Below, one piece after another: positions 24,701-39,700 of a DNA stretch of 64,000 nucleotides (positions are counted from its first letter, which is position 1; the number at the start of each line of letters is the position of its first letter). Made by a program: the position numbers and the translations under genes. Origin of the DNA: Pogona vitticeps (Eukaryota > Chordata > Lepidosauria > Squamata > Agamidae); the NCBI RefSeq assembly GCF_051106095.1, contig NC_135786.1, forward strand, positions 139,132,501 to 139,196,500, given 5' to 3'. The notes under the pieces are model-generated. The model made no database searches. It was not told where the DNA came from and saw nothing but the letters and a program-made list of their open reading frames with translations.

Positions 24701-27700
24701 ATAAATAAATGTATTTATTTAATAAATAATTATTTATTTATTTATTTATTAAATAAAAGCCATCTTTGGGCTGCTTACAACAATTAAAATACAATAAAAA
24801 AGATAATGCAATTAAAATACAATTAAAATATATACTCTAAAAATTGCCATCAGTAACTGAATTCAGGAATTGAATTTACAGTTAAGTAATGAATAGTTCC
24901 TCAAAGTGCTGTCTCTCAGCTTTAATTTGAGGGTATTCACATCCAACTTGAAGGATTTTAGGAATTACAGCTCTTAAATATACAGCCTCCTATTTTTCAA
25001 GGGACCAAAAGTAATTGGACAGTTGACTCAAAAGCTGTTTTATGGACAGGTGTGGGTTATTCCTCGTTGTTTTATCATCAATTAAGCAGGTAAAAGGTTT
25101 GGAGTTTATTCCAGGTATAGCATTTGTATTTAGAATCTGTTGCTATGAACCCACAACATGCATTTAAATGCAAGTGAAACAGGCTATCCTTAGGCAGCAG
25201 GAGAAAAAGAAATCCATCAGAGAGATAGCAGGTACATTAGGAGTGGCTAAGTGATACATTCTGAGGAAAAAAGAACCCACTAGTGAGCTCTGCAACACAA
25301 AAAAGCCTGGACATCCATAGAAGACAACAGTGGTGGATGATCGTAGGAGACTTTCTATGGTAAAGAAAAATCCCTTCACAACATCCAGCCAAGTGACAAA
25401 CACTCTCCAGAAGGTAGGCTTATTATTATCCAAGTCTACCATAAAGAGAAGACTTCATGAGAGCAGATACAGAGGGTTCATCACAAGGTGCAAACCATTC
25501 ATAAGCCTTAAGAACAGAAAGGCAGATTAGACTTTGCCAAAAAATCTCTTTAAAAGCCAGCCCAGTTCTGGAATGGCATTCTTTGGGCAGATGAAACTAA
25601 AATCAACCTGTACCAAAATGATGGGAATAAAAAATATGGAGAAGGCTTGAAACGGTGCATGATCTGAAGCATACCACGTCATCTGTAAACCACGGTGAAG
25701 GCAGGGTGATGACATAGGCATGCAGGGATCAAAGTGCTTTGATTCCTGCTTTCCCCCTCCACTTTCTTGCGAGGAAAGTGCTTTCTCCCTCCACTTCCTT
25801 TGCAAAAAGCTGCTTTCCCCCTTGACTTTTTGCAAAGAAAGTGGAGGGGGAAAGAGCTTTCCTCGCAAGAAAGTGGAGGGGGAAAGCAGGAATTAAAGCG
25901 CTTTGATCCCTTCCCCCTTACTTCTGTGTATAAAACGACCCTCAATTTTTCCTCTAATTATATTAGGAAAAGTGTCATTTTATATACGGAAAAATATGGT
26001 AATCTTAAACTGAAAAGCAGATGGCAGCTTTAATCCTGTTATGCTTTTTTAACCATACTTCAGATTATAAACCGTTCTACAACAGAACTGCCACTTACGG
26101 TGTCCTATGATAAAATATCCCTGGGAAAACTTAGATTTTGGATCCACATGCAAGATGCTGTTTACTCCCTGCAGCAGTTTGGTAAGCTTCTGTTTCCATT
26201 TGATTAAAGAGGATAATGGTGGAGAAAATTGAATTGCTTAGAAAAGTTTCTGACATCAGTCCCGAAGATCACAAGTTAATTGTGTAGACGATTTTTATTC
26301 CAGGTGTTTGGTTTTGGTACTGTTCAACGTGAAGAACACCATGTATAAATATTTTGAATAAATTTGTAATCTGGAGGCGATAGAAATGTCCTGCTTCTTT
26401 CTTATTTACACAGGGAACAAATATGAGAGGAAAACTCTTCCAGGTCTGTGCCACTTCAGCCTTCAAATTTGGGGTTGACATGGCTGAATGTTGCGCCATA
26501 TAAACAACAGCATGTATAGAAAGAATGCCCAAAATGGGTGTAGTCCAAAGAAAGTGGAGATTTTTCAGTTTTTGTTCAGCAAGAGTTGAATTGCACTCGG
26601 TTGCCAGTATCCCAGTGGTATCATTCCAGTTGTACAAGTTTGGGTAACATCACCTTTTCCAAAATGAAAGCAAGGGTAGTGATGGATTGCAGTTCTCATC
26701 ATCCCTGACTGCTAGCAATGCTGGTTGAGAGTTGCAATCTAGCAACAGCTTGAAGAGCCACAGACTGAATGAAAAAGAGACGAAAAGCATGAGTTGTGAA
26801 TATCACAAAACTGGACTGCTTAGAACACTAGGAATTACTGATTTCGTTTTCTGATTAACCATATAGTGGCTTCTTCTTCTAGGTTTTTCAGAAAAAGATG
26901 CTGATGAAGTAAAGGGCATTTTTGTGGATACAAACCTCTATTTTCTTGCTTTGACCTTCTTTGTTGCAGCATTCCATGTAAGTAGATCACAGACACTGTA
27001 TGATAGCTATCTGCTAATATGGAAATTGCAGGTGTTAATTACAAGAGGGCAGCAGAGCAGGAGCAGGAATTTCTCATGGTTTAGCTTGCACATAGACAAC
27101 ATGTGGGCCACACTCGTGTCCCTCAGGTTATACATGTTACCCTCACTCCTCAATTTTGGTGTTGGAGTGTTGTCTTGCAAGTCAATCCCTATTTTATCCT
27201 TTTGTAATCCAGAAGCTAGCCTGACCCTTTGCTGTTTTTTTGCTCCTGTAAGCAGCAATCATCATCTGATGATGAGAAATTAGTGCCCTCCTATAGGTTG
27301 TGTACACATCCAGGGCCCTTCTTCTCTTCAGACATAACTGCTCCTCACATGCATGAAGTAATTAAACAGGTGCTAGCTTCTCTCCAATCTTGTTATTTTT
27401 CTGAATTACAGAGTGATGGGATAGGCTTCATCTGCAGTCTGAAACAAAGTGTCTTGTTTTAGAGAATAATTATTCTCTCAGAAGCATCTACAGTATATAG
27501 TGAGCTTCAGCATCACTCCTCCACCAGCGATAGAAGAGCATAAAAGATTCTGCTTCCATTTTTAATCAGTTTTCCCATTATAGAACTAAAACAGTTTGGC
27601 ATTACATATGAACTTGGGAAATTGTGGTTTATTCTTGTGAAAGCTAGTTAAAACAAGCAACCTAGGAATGAACTGGGTCAGAAAAAGAAGCCAAAATGCA

Positions 27701-30700
27701 TAGAGAAGTTGAAAAGAAGATGGGTGCTTAAGCTTGAGAGCCTGTGGCTCAAATCCAGTAGTAAGTTGCAACTAAACTAGGCCTATTGAATCAGTGGGGA
27801 TTTGGTAAGTCACACCTTCCATGAGTTTCCATAGGTCAATACAACTAACTCTAGTTGTGGCTTACTACTGGATTTTGGCCATTATTTCATTCGCACTCAC
27901 TTGAACCCTAACCTAAATATTTCTATTTCCATAACCTACAAAATTATATAGTATAGCAGCAACACTATTTCTTGAGATATTCTGAGATATAAATGTTTCT
28001 ACTTTGCGTTTAAGGCATGTATTAAATTTTTCGGAAGAGTTTAATTCAAAATTTGTCATTGGAAATCATAAACTCAGAAATCTACAAATAAGCAAAGGTG
28101 CATTGTCATTAATTTCAATTTAGTGCTGATTTTATAAAAGATCCTCAAGGTCTGTGAATCTTTATCTTTGTTTAAACAAGATGGGGTGTTAAATGGCTAT
28201 TCAGATCAAACACATACTATTAAGTGAGGATTGAAAACAGTCTCGTCATGGCAAGTAAGAATTAGGCAGTTTGGCAAAGTAGCATTTATAAAGAGGAAGG
28301 TTTTAGGTTTCATTTCTTCATCGCTGTTGCAAGGTCACATACTTAGCTATGTCTGGTCAGGTGGCTAGTAAAAAGTATAGTGGACATATGCCCATTGTGA
28401 AATTGTGATTATGCTGCTCCCTTTTAATGGCAGTTCTGGATAACAATGTGGTGATGTTTGACTTATGCAGTCTCTCTCTCTCTCTCTTTTTAATTCATTT
28501 TCTATTGGGCCAAGGAAAGGTCATAGAGAACGGGATTTGGAATAAGATACTAGGGTAAATAAAAAAAACCAGAATGTGATAAAGAACAATATATATCATT
28601 ATTACTTTTACCAATATGTTTACTTACTAATCTTTTGCAGCTTCTCTTTGATTTCCTTGCATTCAAAAATGACATCAGCTTCTGGAAAAAAAAGAAGAGC
28701 ATGATTGGCATGTCTACAAAAGCAGGTATGGCTGCATTGATTGACTTGATATGTGGGGAAGGGTGCCCTCCCCTTTGGCTCCATCTTTAGATGAATTCTT
28801 CCAGCAAAATGTCAGCAATATGAGTTTTGAACAAATAAACAATAGTAGCTGCCAGAAATAAGTGAAAGTATAACACCTCAGTATTGTTTTAAAATGGCTT
28901 GCTTAAATACTTGCTAATATCACTCAACAGACAACAGCTAGGAAGAGGTTACTATCAGACATGGGATATTCATATCCTTGGAGCTACAAATACAAATATC
29001 CCATGTCTAGTTACCATCCATCCCCTTATAACTGAGAAGCACATCCAGAATTCAAATGCCTCAGAACAGGACATCCAAAATCAAACCACTATCATCACCT
29101 TATCGTGCTAAGTGGGAAGGGCTTCTTGCAAATGGTCGTACCATGTTTTGCTCATCATACATGCAGCACTGATTTTTCTGCTGCATTTATGTGGGGTGTA
29201 TTAGGAAGAGGTGTGAAGATTTCATGTTAGGGTTTTTCCCCCCACATAAGGAATTAATTTTTGCAAGCCAGCCCTTACTTGTTCTTAACCGATGTTTGGG
29301 GCTATATGTTTCCCTTTTGTGATCCACAGGGGATTTTATTCTGCTTCCAAAATTATGACATCTCTCTCTCATACATTAGGGCTTGTGAGCAGAATCACAA
29401 TGTAGTGCATCAGCATGCACCTTGCTTCTGCTAATGATTACCCTGGTCACTAGTAATGTCCTTCTCACTGCAGCTACATGTTTCCCCGGCCTTGTGCTAG
29501 ACTGTCTTATTGGAGTCAAGACAGGTTACACTGTAACTGTGACAGTTCTTCTGCCTGGACTTGTAGAAGTCTAACAAGCAATTGTCATTTGTGAAGCACG
29601 ATTAAACTCATGAGTTTTTCAGACTGTAGAGTTTTCTTCTTATAAAATGCACAGTGTACTAATACGACTTCCTTTTATACAGTTCTTTGGCGATGCTTCA
29701 GTACTGTGATCATATTTCTTTTCCTCTTTGATGAGCAAACAAGCTTGTTGGTGCTGATTCCTGCTGGTGTTGGGGCAGTAATTGAGGTGAGTTGCTCTAC
29801 ACCTGTATGTGTTATGTGTAAACATAGGCAGCCCAGTTCTCTTGTCAAAGCAGCTTAGTAAAAATAGGTGGATTTAAGCTGACTTCATCCAATTTACCTT
29901 AAGAGGTCAAAACCAGCTTAATTCCAAATGGTTTGTCTTTTTTAACTGGTTTGAAGGGTGAACGGATGGTGATGATAGAAACCAGTTTAATAACTAGTTG
30001 TTGACACAATACCTAAAAATCTTAAAATAATAGCTTGGTAAAAACTGTTCCAACTGTTTGGGTTGTATGTTGAAATAGTTTAGGCATTGTTTGATCTGCA
30101 AGGAAAAAATTGTAGCAAGAAAAAGCCAATTTAGTAATTTTGCATGTTTATATTTTGCTTAATTTTTTCTGCTGTTTTTGCTCTTTCATTTACTTTGTGA
30201 TATACTGTATATTGCAAGTCATAGAGAGGAAGGAGAACTGATGCAGGAGCAGCGACAGCTAGAATGCCCAATAGTCTTTGCTCAACACACTGCCAAACAT
30301 ATCTTCACACTCACAAGGGCTAGAAATGCTATCTTCTTCTTTCTTTCAGTTGTTAAAAATGCAAGGCTGAAATCTGAATTTACATGTTAACTTTTATGGT
30401 CTGCCCCTGCCCCATGAAACTGGCCTGCTTCTGTGAACCTGGGAACTTGCTGGTTTCAATTGTAATGACCCATGTTTTGACTGCCTACATTTTGGGCTCA
30501 CAGAGGTAGCTCCATCTTGCACTGCTCACTAAAATAGATCTCTCATTTGAGGAGAGCAAGGGAAGGAAAAGTATGCATGATGAGGATCAATGTATGAAAC
30601 TTGAAATGGAAAGTTAAGATTTTTGTCTTCTTTGGTTAGAAAATTGTGATGTTGAACTTGAGTGATCCAGAAGTGGGGCACCAATGACACTCTAGTTTTT

Positions 30701-33700
30701 CTGAATACTTTGAGAGCTCCTACAAGATGGACAAGTGTATTCTTTGTGAATTAAAGTACATAAAATTTTCAAAATGTAGGATAAAAAAATCCAGTGAAAC
30801 ATTGAGGACAGTTGCACTAGTACTACAAACCTTCTGCTCCAGGCTAAGGGCTGAGATACATTTTAACATTTTGTTACATGTTTACATTTTGTATTAATTG
30901 TTGCTTCTCAAATGTGGTTTCACTGCTCCATGGTCACTGGTCTGAGGATTACAAGACTGATGTTCTTTCCAGATTTTAATTTATCTATGTGGCAGTTATA
31001 ATTAAAGTATCTTTCCATTAGTAACCCCTTCGTTTGTGTCTTACACTTGAAAATTGTTATTACCAATAAGATTCAGATTATTAAACAAGGCAGAAATGTT
31101 CAGTTTTGATACACCAAGGTGCTAACATAATATTTTACCTTCTAGCTCTGGAAAGTGAAGAAAGCATTGAAAATGACAATTGAATGGAATGGTCTGAAAC
31201 CAGTAATGAAGGTATTGTCCTGGTGTTTAGTATATTTGAATCATCTCATGCCATTCAACACCTGTTTTCTTCTGGAAGATTACAATATGTGAAAATAAGG
31301 ACCAAAAGATAAACTCTGTGTGAGATCTGTGACTATAACTTGTGACACCTTTTTATTAAACCTTGATAAAAGTTGCAAGGAATCCTCAACTGAATGAGTT
31401 GAACATACAGTAGTACCTTGGTTTATGAATGCCTCGGTTGATATAATTTTTGGTCTACAAACAAATCCAATTAAAATAATGCCTCAGTTTATGAATTTTT
31501 TTTTCGCAGTACGAAGCAAGTTTACCCAGGGTGCATTGTGCCTGGAGGTTTATAGTGCTGCCCCCATTCCTATGGCAAGCCACATTTCAGTTTACGAATT
31601 TTTTGCATTACATAACGTCCCAGAGAACACATAAATTTGTAAACCAAGGTATGCCTGTATTAGGTGGTTCATCCTCACACACTCCACAATATTTTAAAAT
31701 AAAGAGTTACATTGATTTTAAATTGTAGGATAGGAACCTTTGCATATATATCGCACTGCATCCAGATGTACTTCAGGGCTTCAGCAGTGTTGGGGGAGCA
31801 GGCTGGGAAAACGTTGAATACACTTCAGCAGTGTTACTGCCCTGATCCTATTCAGAACATCTGCAGATATGTTTAACTAAAGATAACATATATTCTGCGT
31901 TCCATATAGGACTAAACAAGAATGACTTCAACTGTGGTAATTTAACATACCTTTGTGTATCTGCACGGGTGGGGAGTATCATATATTCGGGCAGAATAAA
32001 ACAAATCATGTTTTTTATGTATATAGGGGTGTGTACCCTTCTCCCCTCTACATGAAGATTAAGAATTACATGTATGAAGGAGTTGGAAATAAGTTATATG
32101 TTTGAGTCTATTTGTTTATGCATACAGTCAGGCCTTGACTTACAAACTTAAACCATTCCCGAAGGAAGTTTGTAAGTTGAAAAGTTTGTAAGTCAAATCA
32201 GCATTTCCCATAGGAGTGCATTGAAAACCAATTAATCCATTCTGGCTGTTTTTGGTTCTTAGGTCAAGGTGCGGTAAACCCCCCCCCCAGCATGGCACAG
32301 AACCCAGCAACCATTCCTCCAGCACAAAAAGACTCTGGATCCACATTTTAAGCACTGGCACAGACATTTTAAAACAATGCAAGACCCATAGGAGCACAGA
32401 AACATAAACCCCCCCCCACACACACACACAGCAAGGCATAGCAATCCAGCAACCATTCCTCCAGCACAAAAATGCACTCAAAGAATATTTTCTGATTTTA
32501 AAAGACTCTGGATCCACATCCACACCGCAAGACCCATAAGAGCACAGAAACATACCCCCCCAGCAAGGCATAGCAATCCAGCAACCATTCCTCCAGCACG
32601 AAAATTCCTTCCTGAACAAACAGCATATGCACTCAAAGAATATTTTAACCACAGGCACAGACATTTTAAAACACTGCAAGACCCCACACACACCTAGCCC
32701 TACCCCCCCAACAAGCTGCAAAAAACCCTGTACAGTACATACAGTAAAGTAAAAATATACAGTGTACTCACCCAGAACAGGCAGTCGTTCTGCTTAAAAA
32801 AAGAATGTCAAAAAGCAAAAATCAAAAAATAGCCAAAAAATAAAAATACAGTTCAGGCAATACCAGGCAGTACCAGGCAGTCTGAAGACTGTCTCCCAGT
32901 ACACTCTCTAAACGCTGGGAAAAGTGAAGAAGCTGACAGGCACCCTCTTCACTGGCCAATGGTTAACTGAAAGTTCAAATCTCACACTTTCCCCATCTCC
33001 TGCGCGTTTTTTTTTCAGTTCGTAACTCAAATCTAATTTCGTAAGTCAAGTCAATATTTTCCTATGAGAGCGGTTCATAAGTGAAAATGTTCGTAACTCA
33101 GGCCATTCGTAAGTCAAAGGTTGACTGTATCTATAATCCATTCTTCGAATGTATTGCCAAGGTGGTTTGCAATAACACTAAAAGCATGGTCAAAAGTAAT
33201 ACACAAATAAGATAAATGGAACAGAACTGTTGATGTAGCATAAAAATAACTCAAATGAAAGCGATACATCTCCTGATGATTTATTTTAATAGACTCTGGA
33301 ACTCTCTGTTGCAAACATAGCAGAAAGGCTGAGAAAATTTGAAAAACACAGAAGTGACCAGTCATATTTGAATTCAACACTTAGGCTGCTGACAGGAAAA
33401 GGATTGTTTGAATTTAAGTCCCAGTGAAAGATAAGCTTTTCTGTGATAGAAAATAATTAACAAATAGTTTTTTATTTTATTTTTTACAAACCTGTCTGCA
33501 ACCAAAGCAATATTCCTCAAAACTCATACCGAGCATAATAGAACTTTTTAAAATCTGACTGGAAAACTATGCTATGCTCACCTTTCCTATATAAAACATA
33601 CAAAGTGGTATGTGCCTTTCTTTGTTTGATACATGTTGCAACCCCTTTCCTTTATTTTGGTCATTTAATCAAAATGACCAAAATATTAGGACATGATAAT

Positions 33701-36700
33701 TTTTATATTTTATATGCAAATTGTAGTTGGCCTATAAAATAGGTTTGTATTTTGGGTTAGATGCATCTTTCATATAAAAGAAACAACTTTTTTTAGAAAT
33801 CAGACCAACTTTAATCCATTTTAATCTTTAAAGTATTTGAACAGATAAAAGTCTCTGGTTTAAAGCTAGTTGATATCTCATCTTGGAAGACTATTGTTTT
33901 CCATCTTACAAATATTGTAATCCATTATGAATAAGATTGATCATTCACATCATTTGTTACAGTTAATGTTAAACAAGAGTGAGTTTGCATCTGGTCCCGC
34001 TGTGCCCAAAAGTGTAATGGATGTTTCCCTTGATCCTCTCTTGCCTTTACCTACTAAGTCCGCAATGCCATGTCATCATACTCCGTGGAGTTCCTGGCAG
34101 CTATACTCAGCGAGGCTGTTTCAACCTTAGGACATAACTTTGTCAACAGCATCATTTTTATTAGGTTATAAAGCACACTGTGCCCTTGTCCTCTCCTTGC
34201 TCTAAGGCCTCAGGTCAGCAATTAGTTTTCCTAGTAGTCTTTTCTGAGCAGTGATTGAGGAGTAACTGTTTTCTTGCTAGTGCCTTACTACCCTGAGCTA
34301 GCCTGCCAGGAACTTCTGTTGCCCTTCCTGCCATTTTCCCCACACTGCTTTAGCCTCTGGAGAGATGTCCTTCAACAAGCCAGATGTGGTTAAAGGCTCT
34401 TTGGTGGCTGATCTAGGCAGTGCATTGCTCTCAGAGCGTTGCTGTGCTTTTTTAAAATCTGAAACCAAGAGTATCTGAAAACCAGAATTCCCTTCTGACA
34501 CATTCAGCATGTGCATATTATTCCCCTGATGGTTTTTCCTCTACATTTTATACAGTTTGGTGCATTCACTGAATCTGAAAAGAAAACGGAGGAGTATGAT
34601 ACCCAGGTAAGATAAATCTTCAAAGTAACTTTTAATGGAGATGTTAACTGAGGAGAACAAATGTATTCACTGTGCAGTTTCTTAGCAATACTGCTGCTAT
34701 TAAGCCACGGCCAAGCAGTATATGTATAAAAATGAGCCTGCAGTATAAGGATAGGAAGGAGCAAGAGCCAATATTGTTGGCACTGGTGATAGTGTCATAG
34801 TCTGGATCTCTTTCTTAATTTCCTAGTGGCTTAATATATACAGCTGGATTGAAGATTCAAGGAAAATCCTTGGAAAAATGTCCAGTATTCACAGAAAAGA
34901 TCCACAGCAACTCCTTGAATAAACTGAAACATCTGAGAGCAGTTTAATGCATCTGAGGGTATTTAAGGTAGCGCAGATACTGATGTCCGGGGAAAATCTT
35001 GTGGAACCAGCAAGATATAATTACCTATCTCTGACACAGATCCAAGAATCAGACTTTTAAAATACGGTTGGAAGCTGTGCTATTCATTGTCTTCTGTAAA
35101 TGGAAATGTCATGATGATTATTTAATCAGGAAACTTCAGGTAAATATTGGGGGATTGGTAGATAATTGCAGAATAGAGCCTAGCAAGGCCTTCCAGTGAG
35201 AGGAATTGATGGTACCATTCAGAACAGTCCTGGTTCCTCATATTTGCTACTCACTAGCGTGGACAGAAAGTAAAACAGCTTGGAACTCCTCATTTGAACA
35301 TCGTTGGGATGCAGTCCCTAGGATCACATTCTGGGTAACCCTGGGAATGCAGTTGCAATCTCTCAATCTAACTTTTTGAGGGGGAAATGGTGGAAGGGGG
35401 CTTCAGGTGTATCACCCTGAATTCCATAGAGGGAAAAATGGAATCTGTGTGTAATAATAACATATGAATTCAGGTGAAAAAATAATCTTTTGTCTTCTTT
35501 CTTAGGCCATGAAGTACTTGTCATATTTACTATATCCATTGTGTATTGGAGGTGCAATTTACTCACTACTGAATAACAAATACAAAAGGTATTTACATTT
35601 ATAAAAGTATAAATTTATTTCAAAAAACTTAAAACATAATGGTTGAGAAGTGAGGGTGGTAACAGGATGCTGGCACCAAAATACCGAAGAGTGTTTGGAA
35701 CAAAAATAGATTGCAAAGAGAACCAAAGAGACTTCTCAAAACTTGGGGAAAGGTAATTGTAAGCAAGTGTAAGTTGATGCAAGTAGAGGCAAAAAAATCA
35801 TGTTCGGCATGATCAGAAAAAAAATAAAAATAAAATTGCTTCTTTCATACAGCCCTTATTTCCATATTAGTACCTGTTTCAGGTGTTAATGCTGAACAGA
35901 ACTTAGAAGGAAGATAGGACTATCAATGGGTACTGATCATGTTTGTTCTATAATCTCTGATATCATAGTTGTTGTCCTGCTTGATGGCTTCCCAGAGGCA
36001 TTTCCGTAGCTCTTATTTGAAAAGAATTACATTTTTTGTTTTCCTGCTGGCTAAATATTTATCTGATTTTGTATCTTCAGTAAATATTGCAAATAATGTA
36101 GATAGAATGAATGCTGGATCCTTTAAGCCAGCAATGGTTCATATCAGGTCATAACCAGCTTGTTTCATAGCCATCAGGAATGTGTAGCAAAAGTGTTTCC
36201 AACTGTGGTTTCTGACTGTGCACTGTGTGCATAAGGGAAATTGCACAAGTGGTTTTTATAGTTTTTCTGACTATTGTGCAGCTGGGCACGCAACTGAGTG
36301 CACAATCTTGGTACTACAGAGTATGTAGCAGACAGTTGGAACAATTGTGTATGCCAGCTATGCAATTTGGGTTGATGCTGCACAAAGCACATATTTCTGG
36401 CCTATCATTCTCTCTATTTTAAAGGTTACATCTTGACAGCCAATGCTATACACTATATGTGACCATGATTTCCAAATACTAAATTCAAAATATGTAATCA
36501 AATGGATAAAGGGATGAAGCTGTTGTACAGATGATTTTTAAAGTGTACAACACTTTACAACAAAACTTTTTTACAACACTTATATTTTTTTACAACTTCT
36601 TTTTATTTTTATTTTTTCTCATCTCCTGTCCTGCTACTTATAAACTGTTTTTGCACCATCCATTTTTTTATTTTGTGAGTTTTTAATTGTCTTTGAATTT

Positions 36701-39700
36701 TATTTGTTATACTGCCCACAACAGTGTTTTGCACTAATAGAGCAATCAATCAATCAATCTTCTGTTTCTGAATTGTCCAGGAGTGAATATAGTTTTCTTT
36801 TCTTTCTTTCTTTTTTCCTTAGTTGGTATTCGTGGTTAATCAACAGTTTTGTCAATGGTAAGTTTGAATTCTTTGGTTACCTGATTTGTTGAAGAGAAGA
36901 ATACGGACCAGGTTCTTTGAAAGATGGCATGTGAAATATTTGTCACATCAGTTAGATTGAAATTCTTGCAAGACTGGCACTTCAAATTGTGGGCAAGTGA
37001 AATCCTAACTTAAATGATTTATTAAATAAATAAACCTTGAAAGCAGAAAATTAGGGTGTTAGAAATAAATGCTAACTATCACTAGAAGGTAGTGCTATGT
37101 GTACAGGGAGTTTTTCATGCTGCAGACCATTCAAATGTTCCCTAGAACAGTTCATTGTAGAAGTAGAGGCACACAGTTGATCCAAAATATTCCTGATTTC
37201 CCTGGAATCTTAGTATTTCCATTCTTGAACAAAATTTCTATTCCAGTGGTCTGAAATAAAATAGCAAGCGATCACAGAAGAAGCAGAGGTGAAGGAAAAG
37301 GAAGCTGTACCACTGCAATTTTTATACCATCACATTATTTCTTTATGTCATTCATGGTTTTCGCCAATTCATTTTGCAAACATCCAGTTGGTCTCCTCAT
37401 TCTCTTTCACACACCACCACTTGGGTAGCTCTTCCGGTTCATCTGCTGCACTTCAGTATGAATAGAAGAGGAGCCTAAGGATTTCAGTTGCATGCACATT
37501 TAATGACAATGAGATGGGCAATCCAAGGAGTAGCCAAATGGCAGCTAATCCCTGCAGCTATTTGAATGGATCCTGCTCCCTCGCTTCTCCTTTTCTGCAG
37601 CCAGATGGGATGGCTGCTACTTTGTTTCCCCGAAAATAAGCCCTTGTATGATTTTTCAGGATACTCGTACTATAAGCCCAACCCCAAAATTAAGCCCCAG
37701 TTAAGCGAAACCCCGTCCTCCACCATTGTGCAGCAACCAGAAGAAGAGAGGACTGCATTTGAATAAATGTAGATTGGTGTACATGAAAAAAAAAACTGAA
37801 AAAAAGCTCTAATGTGGGTTTTTGGAGCAAAAATTAATGTAAGAACCTGTCTTATTTTGGAGGGAACACTGTACTAATTTACATTGCATGCTTACTTGGA
37901 AGCCACCCTTATTGACCATATTGGGACAAAAATCTCAATGTAATGTGTCCGCAGTACATTTGACTGCGTATCAGGATGTGCAAGCACATGCATTCTTGGG
38001 TCTGTAATGCTAAAAATTGAAGCATATTCATGTTTTCTTTTCCAACAGGTGTATATGCTTTTGGATTTCTATTTATGTTGCCACAATTATTTGTAAATTA
38101 TAAGGTAACTGAAAGTTTAATAGAACATTTTAAGTTTTAATTTGTCTACTTGCCTTCACTGCTTTTGAGTACATACAAACATCTGGGTTTTTTTTTTCTA
38201 GATGAAATCTGTTGCACATTTGCCATGGAAGGCATTCACTTATAAAGTAAGTTGATTTCACTTTAAAACATGTAGTCCTGTGAGATTATTTGTTTTTATT
38301 TACTTGAAAATAAAGCAGTAAGTAGATTTGTGTTCATTAACTTATAAAAGATTATTAGAAGAGTTACTGATCAATATCATTAGAGAAGCATCAGCAATGT
38401 GAGCAGACTTCAGTCTGCTGGTGGTTCCTGTGCCATTAAATGTGCTGTCTCTTTCTTCCAGGCATTCAACACTTTCATTGATGATATATTTGCATTTATC
38501 ATCACAATGCCAACATCTCATCGGCTGGCATGTTTTAGAGATGATGTCGTGTTTCTGGTTTACCTTTACCAAAGATGGTATGATTTCGTCCCTTAGCAGT
38601 GCTTCAGTACTGCTTTGGTTTTTGTTAGTCACATCTTAATAACTTTGGATATCATAAGTGGATGAGAAAACTAGCTTTAAAACTTGAGTAAAAGGAAGCT
38701 GTTAATGTTATTGCTGACTTGACATTGAAGGGCAAGCATATTTTCAAGGATAGATGAGACATTATATGGAAATCCACAGTCCTGAAGGACACTGCCAGTC
38801 ACTCAACTTCTGTTTAGATTCCAGGCAATGAGCTCTTATAAAATCCTGCCACCGTTTCTAGAAGGGATATAGGTTGCCAGGTAGTTCCTTTCCCATCTAG
38901 CTATCTATATTTTCCCGTGTCAGTTCGATTGTACAGCTGCTGGCCAGGATTTTATTCAGGCCTTTTAAGATTCCACCTCTTGACATTCTTATAGCGCTTT
39001 CCCCAACTCTGTGCCTTCTGGATGCATTAGACCACAACTCCCTTCATGGCCAATAGCCATGCTGGCCAGGATGGTGAGATCTGCAGTCCAACCCACCTGG
39101 AGGGTACCATATCGGCAAGCCAGCTGCAATATGAGAGAGAAGAATGTAGGGGTTATACATGGAGTAGCAGACTTGGCAGGAGTTGCAAGTGGCATGAGTA
39201 GCCGTCATTGCTATGCTGCTAGCTTTGGGTGTATCCCTTTACTTTCCATCATACAAATGAGTGACAGTCATTCGTTGCTGGGTGTAGAAGTAAAACCACA
39301 CTGCACTTGGGAATAGTGCAGCATAGACAAAATCTGACAGGAAGAGTCTAGCTTCTCTAATTAAGGCTGTGGTGGTAGAAGGAAGCCATGTTCTTCTTTC
39401 CCCCTTTTGAAGGGTGGTTGGGGGAGTGTGCAGTTCTTGAGTAGAAGGTAGAAGTCGTATTCTTGCCTTGTTTCTTTGACTGTGGAGACCAGGATGGGTT
39501 GAGGAAAAACAAATGAGGACCACATTTTGACATCAGACCTGGCTTCACCTCTGGCGGTTGCCTTTCTGTTATCTCCTTTTCTTGCCAGAGTATATTTTTT
39601 GCTACAAAATTACCATTATAATGACATTTAGAGAACTTTTGATGCAAGCAGTTACAGTATGTTGTTTTTAAAATTCATATTATTTATTAATTGCTCAATA

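Noticed and set aside
32140-32721. 193-residue minus-strand open frame
   Set aside because: Created by a tandem repeat inside a Tigger-like element; repeated Cys/Gly/Val segments mirror the DNA repeat.
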